This document shows, piece after piece, positions 1 through 8,312 of a stretch of 64,000 bases of DNA (its first letter is position 1; every line of letters begins with the position of its first letter). The DNA lies in the NCBI GenBank assembly GCA_945952065.1, contig CAMFGY010000021.1, positions 1 through 64,000 of the forward strand, given 5' to 3'. The DNA comes from an uncultured Burkholderiales bacterium. Its GTDB lineage: Bacteria; Pseudomonadota; Gammaproteobacteria; Burkholderiales; Burkholderiaceae_C. The position numbers and the translations under genes are program-made. The notes under the pieces are model-generated. The model saw only the letters and a list, made by a program, of their open reading frames with translations. It was not told the DNA's origin and did no database searches.

Positions 1-708
1 ATCGACTTTGACGTCGGCCTGCGCAATCTGGACCTGATCATGGGTTGCGAGCGCCGTGTGGTCTATGACCTGATCAATGTCATCAACGATGAGGCCAAGC
101 TCAGCCAAGCGCTGATCAAAGACAAACAGCTCGACAAGCTGTATGTGCTGGCGGCTTCGCAAACCCGCGACAAAGACGCGCTGTCGGTCGAAGGCGTGGA
201 GCGCGTGCTCGAAGAGCTCAAGGCCATGGACTTCGAGTACATCGTCTGTGATTCGCCCGCCGGCATCGAGACCGGCGCCTTGATGGCCATGCACTTTGCT
301 GACGAAGCCATCGTGGTGACCAACCCCGAAGTCTCTTCGGTGCGCGACTCCGATCGCATCCTGGGCATGCTCAACAGCAAGACGCGCCGGGCCATCGAAG
401 GCAAGGAGCCGATCAAGGAACATCTCTTGATCACCCGCTACAACCCGAACCGTGTAGAAGGCGGCCATATGTTGTCGCTGGAAGACATCCATGAAATCCT
501 GCGCACGCCGCTGATCGGCGTGATCCCCGAGTCGGAGGTGGTGCTGCAAGCCTCCAACCAGGGCTCACCGGCGATTCATATGCAAGGCAGCGATGTGTCC
601 GAGGCCTACAAGGATGTGGTGCGCCGCTTCTTGGGTGAAGAGCGCCCGATGCGCTTCATCGAGGCCATCAAGCCCAGCTTGTTCAAGCGCCTGTTCGGCG
701 GCAAGTGA
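1..708 (+). CDS. minD: Septum site-determining protein MinD (5' end outside window)
   Basis: MinD is the membrane-bound ATPase that recruits MinC to block polar septum formation and oscillates with MinE. The reading frame is open from base 1, so the start and the Walker A P-loop lie upstream; about 235 residues are visible of a usual 270 or so. Seen directly: FDVGLRNLDLIMG near the top, the Walker B-like segment VCDSPAGIE, and at the C-terminus the short amphipathic membrane-targeting helix ending LFKRLFGGK, which is diagnostic for MinD rather than other ParA-type ATPases. minE follows after 12 bases, so the two are clearly one operon; minC is expected upstream. Confidence 0.97.
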   Translation: MDFDVGLRNLDLIMGCERRVVYDLINVINDEAKLSQALIKDKQLDKLYVLAASQTRDKDALSVEGVERVLEELKAMDFEYIVCDSPAGIETGALMAMHFADEAIVVTNPEVSSVRDSDRILGMLNSKTRRAIEGKEPIKEHLLITRYNPNRVEGGHMLSLEDIHEILRTPLIGVIPESEVVLQASNQGSPAIHMQGSDVSEAYKDVVRRFLGEERPMRFIEAIKPSLFKRLFGGK

Positions 709-720
709 GGAGGCTCTGCC

Positions 721-984
721 ATGGGTTTTCTGAGTTATTTTCTTGGCGAGAAAAAGAGTACCGCCAGTGTGGCCAAGGAGCGTTTGCAACTGATCTTGGC
801 CCATGAGCGCAATGGTCGTGCGCCCAAGGCCGATTGGCTGCCGCAGTTGAAGAACGAGTTGCTGGTGGTGATCTCCAAATACATGGACATCGACCCCAAG
901 GACATCAATGTCGACATCCAGCATGTGGGCGATATGGATGTGCTGGAGTTGAAGATCGAAATGCCGGAGCCCAAGCCGCGCTGA
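721..984 (+). CDS. minE: Cell division topological specificity factor MinE
   Basis: MinE stimulates MinD ATPase activity and drives the pole-to-pole oscillation that leaves midcell free for FtsZ. The 87-residue product has normal family length. Its N-terminus [12 protein letters not shown] is the membrane-binding helix, followed by the MinD-contact segment [16 protein letters not shown] and a C-terminal dimerisation part ([16 protein letters not shown]). A strong ribosome binding site (aggagg, 708-713) overlaps the minD stop and fixes the start. A bidirectional hairpin follows directly, closing the min operon. Confidence 0.97.
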   Translation: MGFLSYFLGEKKSTASVAKERLQLILAHERNGRAPKADWLPQLKNELLVVISKYMDIDPKDINVDIQHVGDMDVLELKIEMPEPKPR

Positions 985-1003
985 GCGGCGCTTGTGGCCC
1001 ATG

Positions 1004-1033
1004 AAAAACGCGACCCCCGGGTCGCGTTTTTTT
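1004..1033 (+). terminator. Rho-independent terminator of the min operon
   Basis: A perfect 13-bp stem (1004-1016 with 1019-1031, loop CC) is flanked by an A-run on the left and a seven-T run on the right. It lies 20 bases after the minE stop and between convergent genes, so it can end transcription from both sides. Confidence 0.9.
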
Positions 1034-1054
1034 CTTGCCCAAAGCGTGCTCGAA

Positions 1055-1333
1055 TCAGGGCCGTGCTTGGCGCTGCTGCTCGCGCAGCATGAAGAGATAC
1101 AGGCTTTCGACCTTGGCGCGTGCCCAAGGCGTTTTGCGCAAAAACTTCAGGCTTGATGCAATGCTGGGGTCGATGACAAAGCAGCGGATCTCGATCCGCT
1201 GCCCCAATTCTTCCCAGCCGAAGTAGTCGACCAAGGCGCTGAGGATGGCTTGTAGCGTGAGCCCGTGCAGCGGGTCTTTCGATTTGAAGGGCTGGGCCGC
1301 GCTGACTGGGCCAAGGTTTTTTTCGCTGCTCAT
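1055..1333 (-). CDS. VF530 family protein (DUF2132)
   Basis: A 92-residue protein of the VF530/DUF2132 family, small proteins of Proteobacteria named after a Vibrio fischeri structure and suggested to bind DNA; the cellular role is not established. The family signature is plain: KDPLHGLTLQAILSALV, then GWEELGQRIEIRCF, then SSLKFLRKTPWARAKVE. Its ATG overlaps the stop of the upstream acyltransferase gene by four bases (ATGA on the minus strand), so the two are probably translated together. It converges on minE across a shared bidirectional terminator. Confidence 0.88.
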   Translation of the reverse strand: MSSEKNLGPVSAAQPFKSKDPLHGLTLQAILSALVDYFGWEELGQRIEIRCFVIDPSIASSLKFLRKTPWARAKVESLYLFMLREQQRQARP

Positions 1334-1920
1334 TGGTGATCAAACTGCTGCCAGTTTTTGCCTTTGAACTGGGCGTAGTAGGCCTTGATCTTGACCATAT
1401 CGGCTTCGATATCGCCGCTGGGGATGAACTCCGGCCCGAGGCCGCTGAGCTTGCGCTCGTAATCCATATACGCCATCACGATGGGCACCTGGGCGGTGTG
1501 GGCAATCCAGTAAAAACCGGTTTTCCAATAGCGGGTTTTGCTGCGCGTGCCTTCAGGCGGCACGATCAGTTGCACCGCGCCATCTGCTGCCACCAAGGCG
1601 GCTGCTGAAGCGGCGACCAGATTGGTCGATTGATCGCGGTTGACCGAAATGCCGCCCAGCCAGCGCATCAAGCCGCCGAAGGGGAAGCGAAAGATTTGGC
1701 GCTTGCCCATCCAATACGGCGTCAGTCGCAAAGCAAAGGCCACCATCAGCGTATAGGGCAGGTCCCAGTTGCTGGTGTGAGGGGCGGCGATCAACACGCA
1801 TTTGTGCTGTTGCGCGGGCAGATTGCCTTCAATGGTCCAGCCTCGCCATTTGAGAAAGGCAACGGAGCCGGCGCGCAGCAGCGTGTTGACGATGGGGGTG
1901 GTGAAGATGGTGCGATGCAT
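1330..1920 (-). CDS. Lysophospholipid acyltransferase-like protein (PlsC superfamily)
   Basis: A 196-residue protein of the 1-acyl-glycerol-3-phosphate acyltransferase superfamily. The catalytic HX4D motif is seen as H48-T-S-N-W-D53 inside AAPHTSNWDLPYTL, and the acceptor-binding motif as VPPEGTRSK near residue 120. The Met 46 codons downstream of the first possible one (at 1920) is preferred because the sequence before it reads like noncoding DNA. Substrate is unknown: proteins of this short type occur beside phospholipid and small-molecule genes and need not be true PlsC. A second gene with the same signature lies at 24986-25630. Translationally coupled to the VF530 gene. Confidence 0.85.
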   Translation of the reverse strand: MHRTIFTTPIVNTLLRAGSVAFLKWRGWTIEGNLPAQQHKCVLIAAPHTSNWDLPYTLMVAFALRLTPYWMGKRQIFRFPFGGLMRWLGGISVNRDQSTNLVAASAAALVAADGAVQLIVPPEGTRSKTRYWKTGFYWIAHTAQVPIVMAYMDYERKLSGLGPEFIPSGDIEADMVKIKAYYAQFKGKNWQQFDHQ

Positions 1921-2240
1921 CAAGCAAGCGGGCTCGTGGACAAGCGAGCCGGTGAGAACTGAGGAGGAGGGAGCGGCGAGCTCGGCGCCGTCGGGGAATG
2001 CGGGATTATCCCGCCTAACCATACGCCGCCGCCATCGTCCTGCCTGTTTTTGCAGCAAGGCAGGAAAGTTCTAGTGATTTCAAGCACTTGCAGCCCGCAT
2101 GCGCAGGCTGTGCACGGACTTGTCCACAGCGGCTGTGGATGCAGCCTGTGCCCGCCATTCTGCAGTTCATCGCCTCTGCGCAAGCCTCGCAAAAAGGGCT
2201 GGCTATATTGCGCGCTCGATATTTTTAAGGGATCGATTGC

Positions 2241-3956
2241 ATGCTCAGCCCATTATTGAAGACCAAGAGACAAAGCCGCGCTGTGGCCATCACCCTGGGC
2301 GTGGCCGCGCTTGTGGGGTCGGCGACCCTGCCTTTGAGCGCGTGGGCCGGCCCATTGCCCAGCGCCGCTGAAGTGGCGGCTTATGCCGAACGCTTGATGG
2401 ATGAACAAAAGCTCGGCCGCGACGGCCCGGGCGTGGCCCTGCTGGTGGCGCGGGGTGACCAGTTGCTCTACAAGGGTGCGCGTGGCATGGCCAGTCTTGA
2501 ACTGGGTGTGCCCCTCTCGCCAGCCCAGTCCTTCCGGATTGGCTCGGTGACCAAGCAGTTCGGCGCGGCCGCCTTGCTCAAGCTGGTGGATGAGGGGCGT
2601 GCCAAACTGGACGATCCCTTGTCCAAGTTTTTGCCCGACTATCCTGGGGGCGACAAGATCACGCTGGCGCAGCTGCTCAATCACAGCTCGGGCGTGAAGA
2701 GCTATACCGGCATCCCCGGCTATATGCACAACCCGATTCGACGCGAGCTCAGCACGGCGCAATTGGTCGGCGAGTTCAAGAATCAGCCTGTGGACTTTGC
2801 GCCGGGGCAAGGCTGGGCTTACAACAATTCGGGCTATGTCTTGGTTGGGGCCGTGGTCGAGGCCATCAGCGGTAAGCCTTGGCATCAATACATTGACGAA
2901 GCGCTGCTGCGTCCGCAAAAAATCGCCTCCATTCGATTTCCCGGTGAGGACGCGCTGATCCCCGGCATGGTCCAAGGCTATAGCGGGGAGGGCAAGTCCG
3001 GCTACAAGCAAGCGGGGCTGATCAGCATGAGCCAGCCTCATGCGGCCGGCGCCCTGGTGTCCGATCTGGATGGCTTGTGGCGATGGAATCAGGCATTGCA
3101 TGGCGGCAAGCTGATCTCTGCGGCGCTGTACCAGCGCATGACCACGCCGGAAGGCTCGGCCATGACATCTCCGATGAACTATGGCTACGGCCTGTCGGTG
3201 GACAGCTTGCGCGGCCAGACCCTGCTGCAGCATGGCGGCGGCATTCATGGCTTTGTCAGCAGCCTCAACTATCTGCCTGCCAGCAAGACCACGGTGGTGG
3301 CGCTGCGCAATAGCGATGGCCCCGGTTTGGCCATGGACCTGTTGGTGCGCAAGCTGGGTGCTTATGCCATTGGCGAGGCCTACCCCGAGCTCAAGCCGGT
3401 GCAGCTCAGCGCGGCCGAACTCAGTGCCGCTGAAGGGGAGTACCGCCTGGACGCCAAGACCAGCCGTACCCTGCGCGTACAAGGCGGTGTCTTGACCAGC
3501 ACCCGCAGTGGCGGTCGCGCCATGGCTTTGATCCCGGTGGGGCGAGATGAGTTCGCGTTTGAGAACAGCGTGGCGCGTTTGAGAATCGACCGCGGCAGCG
3601 ATGGCCGAGCCCAGGCGCTGCGCTTCTTCAAAGATGGCGATGGCGCGAGCGAGACTTGGACGCGCAGTGCCGATCTCGCACCTCAGCAAGCTGCGCTGGC
3701 TTTGACACCGGAGCAGCAGCAGGCCTTGCTGGGCGACTATGGGTCGCCGCAGTTGCAGATCAAAATTTTCTTGGGGCCGCAAGCCCAGTTGATGGGCCAG
3801 GTGCCCGGGCAGCAGGCTTTGGAACTCAAGGCTCAAGGGCCGCGCGCTTTGTGGGTGTCGGGGGTGGACGCGAAGCTGGAGTTTTCTTCAGAGCCGCAAG
3901 CGCAGGAGGTGACCCTCATGCAAGGGCCTGCGCGCATCACGATGAAGCGGCGCTGA
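2241..3956 (+). CDS. Exported serine hydrolase, beta-lactamase/class C (S12) family
   Basis: A 571-residue exported serine hydrolase of the class C beta-lactamase / D-aminopeptidase fold. A signal peptide with a basic start (KTKRQSR), hydrophobic core and AWAG cleavage region covers about residues 1-37. The catalytic triad motifs are visible: SxxK as S102-V-T-K105, YxN as Y194-N-N196, and HGGG at 331-334 in place of KTG. The N-terminal 380 residues form the hydrolase domain; the remaining 190 resemble the beta-barrel appendix common in this group. It may act on D-amino-acid peptides or esters; a true antibiotic-hydrolysing role is not implied. AAGGGA before the ATG supports the start. Confidence 0.88.
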   Translation: MLSPLLKTKRQSRAVAITLGVAALVGSATLPLSAWAGPLPSAAEVAAYAERLMDEQKLGRDGPGVALLVARGDQLLYKGARGMASLELGVPLSPAQSFRIGSVTKQFGAAALLKLVDEGRAKLDDPLSKFLPDYPGGDKITLAQLLNHSSGVKSYTGIPGYMHNPIRRELSTAQLVGEFKNQPVDFAPGQGWAYNNSGYVLVGAVVEAISGKPWHQYIDEALLRPQKIASIRFPGEDALIPGMVQGYSGEGKSGYKQAGLISMSQPHAAGALVSDLDGLWRWNQALHGGKLISAALYQRMTTPEGSAMTSPMNYGYGLSVDSLRGQTLLQHGGGIHGFVSSLNYLPASKTTVVALRNSDGPGLAMDLLVRKLGAYAIGEAYPELKPVQLSAAELSAAEGEYRLDAKTSRTLRVQGGVLTSTRSGGRAMALIPVGRDEFAFENSVARLRIDRGSDGRAQALRFFKDGDGASETWTRSADLAPQQAALALTPEQQQALLGDYGSPQLQIKIFLGPQAQLMGQVPGQQALELKAQGPRALWVSGVDAKLEFSSEPQAQEVTLMQGPARITMKRR

Positions 3957-3996
3957 CTTCCTCAAGCCCTGGCGCGCCATCCCAGCTGCGCCAGCG

Positions 3997-4284
3997 CTAT
4001 TCCTCGTCGCCGCGCGGGCGCAAGCGCAGATCGCTGCGCGCTTGCGCCACGCAGGGCAGAATCCAGCCCTCGGCCTTTTCTTCGGCGCTCAGGCCCGGCC
4101 ACTCGATCAGATACTGGATCTCGCCGGTCAAAAGGCGGCAGCGGCAGGCGCGGCAAGTGCCGTTGCGGCAAGAGCTCAGCAGGCTGGCCCCGGCCTGCAA
4201 GGCCGCCTTCAAAATCGTTTGTTCGGGTTCGGCTTCAAAGGCCTCAGGCTGACCCTCAATCTGGATGCGCCAGCGTGTGTTCAT
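3997..4284 (-). CDS. 2Fe-2S ferredoxin-like protein
   Basis: A 95-residue protein with a plant-type [2Fe-2S] ferredoxin fold. Four cluster ligands are spaced as expected: C39, C44, C47 (SCRNGTCRAC) and C78 (ILPCVAQ); an extra C49 follows. It is likely a soluble electron carrier or the detached ferredoxin module of an oxygenase reductase. No reductase or oxygenase partner is adjacent, so its partner is unknown. It is divergent from the M3 peptidase gene with about 95 bases between starts. Confidence 0.85.
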   Translation of the reverse strand: MNTRWRIQIEGQPEAFEAEPEQTILKAALQAGASLLSSCRNGTCRACRCRLLTGEIQYLIEWPGLSAEEKAEGWILPCVAQARSDLRLRPRGDEE

Positions 4285-4380
4285 GCCGCCATCATGCCCG
4301 CAAAGGGGTGGCGATCGGCAGGACTTGGCCTCAGACGCTATGCTGTCGGCCCTCGCCGACTCCACAAGAGCTTTGAAGCC

Positions 4381-6285
4381 ATGCCTGCCACCACGCCTGC
4401 TACTGCGCCCGCAGCCCCACAACAAGCCCGCGCCTTTTTTGAGCAGCTGAACCACGCTTACAACGCCGTTCACAAGCGCAAAGAAGATCTGTTTTGGGCC
4501 ACCTATATGGCCACCAGCGATGACCATGCGGGCTTTGCAGCGGCGGAAGGGGCGTACAAGGCCTTCATCTCCGATCCCGCTCAGCTGGCGCAAACCCGCG
4601 CGCATCTGCAAGCCCTGCAAGCGCTGCCCGCGGCCGACCAAGAGGCAGACTTGCTGCATGGCTTGAAAGGCTGGCTGGCGCTGTTTGAGGCCAATATCAT
4701 CGACAACGATGAAGGCCGCGCCTTGATGCAGCAAATCATTGAGGCTGAAGCGGCCCTGTTCGCCAAAAAGCGCGACCTGCAGCCTACGCACATCAATGAG
4801 CGCGGTGAGACCGAGGTGGCCACGCTCAGCATGCTGGCCACCAACCAAGCCACCAATCCCGTGGAGGCGCGCCGTCGCAGCTCGTTCGAGGGCTTTCAGG
4901 CGATCGAGCGCTGGGTCTTGGACCATGGCTTTTTGGAGATCGTCAAACTGCGCAACCGCTTTGCGCGCGCCTTGGGCTTCAGCAATTATTTCGAGCTGAA
5001 GCTGCGCAAGAACGAGCGCATGAGCCCGGCGCAGCTCAAGGCCATCTTGGATGATTTTGTGGCCCGCACCGAGGCCGCCCATGCGCGCACCTTGTCGGAC
5101 TTGAAAGCTCAGCATGGGGAAGCGGCATTGCAGCCTTGGAATCTGCGCTTTTATGCCAGCGGCGATGTGGTGCGTCGCATGGATGAATACATGCCTTTCG
5201 GCCCGGCGCTGCGCCGCTGGGTCGAGTCCTTCCGGCGTTTGGGCATCCAGTACCGTGGCGCGACCTTGCAACTGGATTTGTTGGCGCGCCAGGGCAAATA
5301 CCAAAACGGTTTTTGCCATGGCCCGGTGCCCAGCTATGTGAACGAGAAGGGCGAGTGGGTGCCGGGGCAGATCAATTTCACCGCCGAGGCCAAGCCCGAT
5401 CAGGTGGGCAGTGGCCTGCGCGCCATCAACACGCTGTTCCATGAGGGCGGCCATGCCGCGCACTTTGCCAATGTGGCGCAGAACTCTCCGTGCTTCTCGC
5501 AGGAATTTGCGCCCACCTCCATGGCCTATGCCGAGACCCAATCGATGTTTTGCGACAGCCTCTTGGGCGATGCAGATTGGCTCAAGCGTTATGCCAAGAA
5601 TGCCGCGGGCGAGGCCATGCCCGATGAGCTGATCCGAGCGCGCATCGCCAGCAGCCAGCCCATGCGTGCCTTTGATGAGCGCTCTATCGCGGTGGTGCCT
5701 TTCTTTGAGGCCGCGCTGTATGAGATGCGCGATGAAGACCTGACGGCCGAGTCAGTGCTGGCCCTGGCACGCGCCACCGAACAGCGGGTGCTGGGCATGG
5801 TCAGCCCTCGGCCCATGTTGGCGATTCCGCATTTGCTGAACCAGGAGTCTGCGGCTTCTTACCAAGGCTATTTGCTGGCGCATATGGCGGTCTACCAGAC
5901 TCGCGCCTATTTCCTGCGGGAGTACGGCTATCTGACGGACAACGTGGCCATCGGCCCCTTGCTGGCTCAGCATTACTGGGTGCCGGGCAATAGCATTGAC
6001 CATGACGCAACCTTGCGCAGCCTGACCGGCGAGGGTTTCTCGGCGCGCTACTTGGCCGAGGCTTGCAATCAATCGGTGGACGACAGTTGGCAGCAAGCAC
6101 AAAACCTGCTGGCAGCGGCGGCCACGCGTGACTATCCGACGCAGGTGCCGGCGGCGCTGGACGCGCACATCCGTGTGGTGCATGGTGACGAGGTCTTGGC
6201 CGACAACCGCGATGGAGAGGCCGCCATGTGCAGCCGCTTTGAGGCCTGGGTGCAAGCCCAGTTCCCGCAGTCCGCGGCCGCTTGA
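4381..6285 (+). CDS. M3 family zinc metallopeptidase (oligopeptidase-like)
   Basis: A 634-residue cytoplasmic-looking M3 peptidase (thimet oligopeptidase / PepF-like group) that should cleave short peptides. The zinc site is H354-E-G-G-H358 with the third ligand E385 in AYAETQSMF, the spacing typical of clan MA M3 enzymes. No signal peptide is seen; the N-terminus is a short Ala/Thr/Pro-rich stretch. The start at 4381 is chosen because upstream codons in the same frame lie within the divergent ferredoxin gene. It is followed after 34 bases by a second, unrelated metallopeptidase gene. Confidence 0.9.
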   Translation: MPATTPATAPAAPQQARAFFEQLNHAYNAVHKRKEDLFWATYMATSDDHAGFAAAEGAYKAFISDPAQLAQTRAHLQALQALPAADQEADLLHGLKGWLALFEANIIDNDEGRALMQQIIEAEAALFAKKRDLQPTHINERGETEVATLSMLATNQATNPVEARRRSSFEGFQAIERWVLDHGFLEIVKLRNRFARALGFSNYFELKLRKNERMSPAQLKAILDDFVARTEAAHARTLSDLKAQHGEAALQPWNLRFYASGDVVRRMDEYMPFGPALRRWVESFRRLGIQYRGATLQLDLLARQGKYQNGFCHGPVPSYVNEKGEWVPGQINFTAEAKPDQVGSGLRAINTLFHEGGHAAHFANVAQNSPCFSQEFAPTSMAYAETQSMFCDSLLGDADWLKRYAKNAAGEAMPDELIRARIASSQPMRAFDERSIAVVPFFEAALYEMRDEDLTAESVLALARATEQRVLGMVSPRPMLAIPHLLNQESAASYQGYLLAHMAVYQTRAYFLREYGYLTDNVAIGPLLAQHYWVPGNSIDHDATLRSLTGEGFSARYLAEACNQSVDDSWQQAQNLLAAAATRDYPTQVPAALDAHIRVVHGDEVLADNRDGEAAMCSRFEAWVQAQFPQSAAA

Positions 6286-6319
6286 TCGATCGCTGGTGGA
6301 TGGACTGAGCTTTTTGCCT

Positions 6320-6832
6320 GTGAACACGTTGAAGTATCTGGCGGGCTATCCGGCTGCCACCTTGCTGCAAGTGCAGCAACTGATTGCTGACGGCCCCGAT
6401 CGCCTTGGGCAGTTGCTGGCGCACCGCTACCCGCTCGGGCATGAGGTGCGCAGCGACAAGGCCTTGTTCGATTACACCCAGGCTTTGAAGCAGCGCTTTT
6501 TGCGCAATGCCGAGCCCATCTCCAAGGTCTGCTTCGATGCCAAGCTCAAGATCATTCAGCATGCCTTGGGCACCCACACCCGCGCCGCCCGGGTGCAGGG
6601 GGCCAAGCTCAAAACCAAACGCGAGATCCGCGTGGCGAGCCTGTTCAAAGAGGCGCCCGCTGAGTTTTTGAAGATGATCGTGGTGCACGAATTGGCGCAC
6701 CTCAAAGAGCTGGAGCACAACAAGGCCTTTTATCAACTCTGCATGCATATGGAGCCCAGCTATGGGCAGCTGGAATTTGATTTGCGCCTGTACCTGACCC
6801 ACCAAGACATGCTCGCGCAGGGGGGCGCATGA
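6320..6832 (+). CDS. YgjP-like M48-type metal-dependent hydrolase
   Basis: A 170-residue protein of the YgjP/DUF45 family, a minimal zincin. The metal site H123-E-L-A-H127 with H133 (HELAHLKELEHNKAF) is intact and is followed by the usual GQLEFDLRLYL tail. Function in the family is poorly known. A GTG at 6320 is the chosen start because it gives a natural N-terminus (VNTLKYLAGY); an earlier start would overlap the upstream peptidase gene. The stop overlaps the ATG of dusC by four bases, so the two are coupled. Confidence 0.82.
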   Translation: MNTLKYLAGYPAATLLQVQQLIADGPDRLGQLLAHRYPLGHEVRSDKALFDYTQALKQRFLRNAEPISKVCFDAKLKIIQHALGTHTRAARVQGAKLKTKREIRVASLFKEAPAEFLKMIVVHELAHLKELEHNKAFYQLCMHMEPSYGQLEFDLRLYLTHQDMLAQGGA

Positions 6833-7773
6833 TTTTGCTGGCGCCCATGGAGGGCTTGCTCGACCACATGCTGCGCGATGTGTTGACCCGGGTGGGTGGC
6901 ATCGATCGCTGCGTGTCCGAGTTCATTCGCATCACCGACCGCTTGATGCCCAACCGCGTCTTCACCCGCATCGTGCCCGAGCTGCTGCACGGTGGTTTGA
7001 CCCCCGCGGGTGTGCCGGTGCGAGCCCAACTGCTGGGCGCTGACCCGGTTTGCATGGCCGAGAACGCCGCCAAACTGGCCGCGCTGGGGCCGGCCGGCAT
7101 TGACCTGAACTTCGGCTGCCCGGCCAAATGCGTGAACCAGCATCGGGGTGGGGCGGTGCTGCTGGACGAGCCGGAGCTGATTGCGCAAATCGTGGCTGCG
7201 GTGCGCCGTGCGGTGCCGCAGCACATGCCGGTGTCGGCCAAGATGCGCCTGGGCTATATGGATGACTCGCGCACCCTGGAATGTGCCCATGCCATGGTGG
7301 ATGCAGGTGCGGAGGAATTGGTGGTGCATGCCCGTACCAAGGCCGACGGCTACAAGCCGCCCGCTTACTGGGACCGCATTGCGGCGGTGCGTGAAAGCGT
7401 CGGGGTGCCGGTGGTGGCCAATGGCGAGGTATGGACGGCCGCGGACGCCGCCAACTGCCGCGCGCAAAGCGGCTGCCACGCCCTGATGTTGGGGCGCGGC
7501 ATGGTGGCCGACCCAGGGCTGGCGCTGGCGATTCGTGCGGCCGATGCCGAGCCCCTGAGCTGGGGCCAGGTCTTGCCTTTGTTGCGCGACTTCTGGGGCC
7601 TGGTGCATACCCATGTGGAGACCAAACACCAGTCCGGCCGTCTGAAACAATGGCTGAACTATTTGCGCCGCCGCTACCCAGAGGCGCAAGAGGCGTATAT
7701 GCGGGTGCGCACCATCAATGCGCCGCTGGAACTGCATGCCCAGCTGTTCGGCTGCGCTGCGCGAGTGGCTTGA
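6829..7773 (+). CDS. dusC: tRNA-dihydrouridine(16) synthase DusC
   Basis: A 314-residue FMN-dependent tRNA dihydrouridine synthase. It reduces uridine in the tRNA D-loop; the N-terminus (LAPMEGLLDHMLRDVLT) and length fit the DusC group, which modifies U16. The catalytic cysteine is C97 in DLNFGCPAKCVN, and the FMN/substrate segments AKMRLGYMDD and VHARTKADGYKP are present. The ATG overlaps the stop of the upstream metallopeptidase gene (ATGA). Confidence 0.92.
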   Translation: MILLAPMEGLLDHMLRDVLTRVGGIDRCVSEFIRITDRLMPNRVFTRIVPELLHGGLTPAGVPVRAQLLGADPVCMAENAAKLAALGPAGIDLNFGCPAKCVNQHRGGAVLLDEPELIAQIVAAVRRAVPQHMPVSAKMRLGYMDDSRTLECAHAMVDAGAEELVVHARTKADGYKPPAYWDRIAAVRESVGVPVVANGEVWTAADAANCRAQSGCHALMLGRGMVADPGLALAIRAADAEPLSWGQVLPLLRDFWGLVHTHVETKHQSGRLKQWLNYLRRRYPEAQEAYMRVRTINAPLELHAQLFGCAARVA

Positions 7774-7791
7774 ACGAGGCTTGAATCACCG

Positions 7792-8193
7792 ATGAACTCC
7801 AACCATAAAAAAACGGGCTCGGGCTCGGGCTTGGCCAGCCTTGGCGCGCTGACGGGCTTGGTCTATTCCACCGACAGTGGCCGCACCTGCCCCGAGTGCC
7901 GCCAGGCCAAGGCCGATTGCCGCTGCGGTCGCCCGGTTTTGCCCAAGGGCGACGGCATCGTGCGTGTCTCGCGGGAGACCAAAGGCCGAGCGGGCAAAGG
8001 CGTCACGCTGATCAAAGGTGTGCCTTTGGACGAGCCGGGTCTGATCGCCCTGGGCAAAGAATTGAAAGCCGCGTGCGGCTCTGGTGGCACCGTCAAGGAT
8101 GGCGTCATCGAGGTGCAGGGCGATCATCGCGAGCGCGTGATCGAGTTGCTGAAGAAAAAAGGCAGCTGGCCGGTCAAGCAAGCGGGCGGTTGA
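7792..8193 (+). CDS. SUI1/YciH family translation initiation factor-like protein
   Basis: A 133-residue protein with a C-terminal SUI1 domain (about residues 55-125; GKGVTLIKGVPL and CGSGGTVKDGVIEVQGDH are the family hallmarks). Bacterial members such as YciH act in start-site discrimination and stress-time translation control in E. coli. A small Cys cluster near residues 39-50 (CPECRQAKADCRC) precedes the domain, as in other bacterial members. It lies 18 bases after dusC and probably belongs to the same transcript. Confidence 0.9.
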   Translation: MNSNHKKTGSGSGLASLGALTGLVYSTDSGRTCPECRQAKADCRCGRPVLPKGDGIVRVSRETKGRAGKGVTLIKGVPLDEPGLIALGKELKAACGSGGTVKDGVIEVQGDHRERVIELLKKKGSWPVKQAGG

Positions 8194-8194
8194 A

Positions 8195-8229
8195 AGCCCC
8201 GCTTTTTCTGTCATTTTTTTTGCGGGGCT
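8195..8229 (+). terminator. Possible hairpin/terminator after the SUI1 gene
   Basis: An 8-bp stem (8195-8202 with 8222-8229) encloses a 19-base loop that holds two T-runs. It is not a classical terminator because the T-run lies inside the loop rather than after it, but it is the only structure in the 119-base gap before the TonB receptor gene. Confidence 0.3.
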
Positions 8230-8312
8230 GTAATAGACTGAAGGCCAGGGAGTGGACCAAAAATAGCGTATGCGCCGCGCAGATCGGCCGGAACACGTTG
8301 TTGGGGTAGTCC

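Noticed and set aside
2253-3836. A long open frame antisense to the serine hydrolase gene
   Set aside because: Long antisense frames are expected in GC-rich DNA; the sense strand has all catalytic motifs and a signal peptide, the antisense product resembles nothing.
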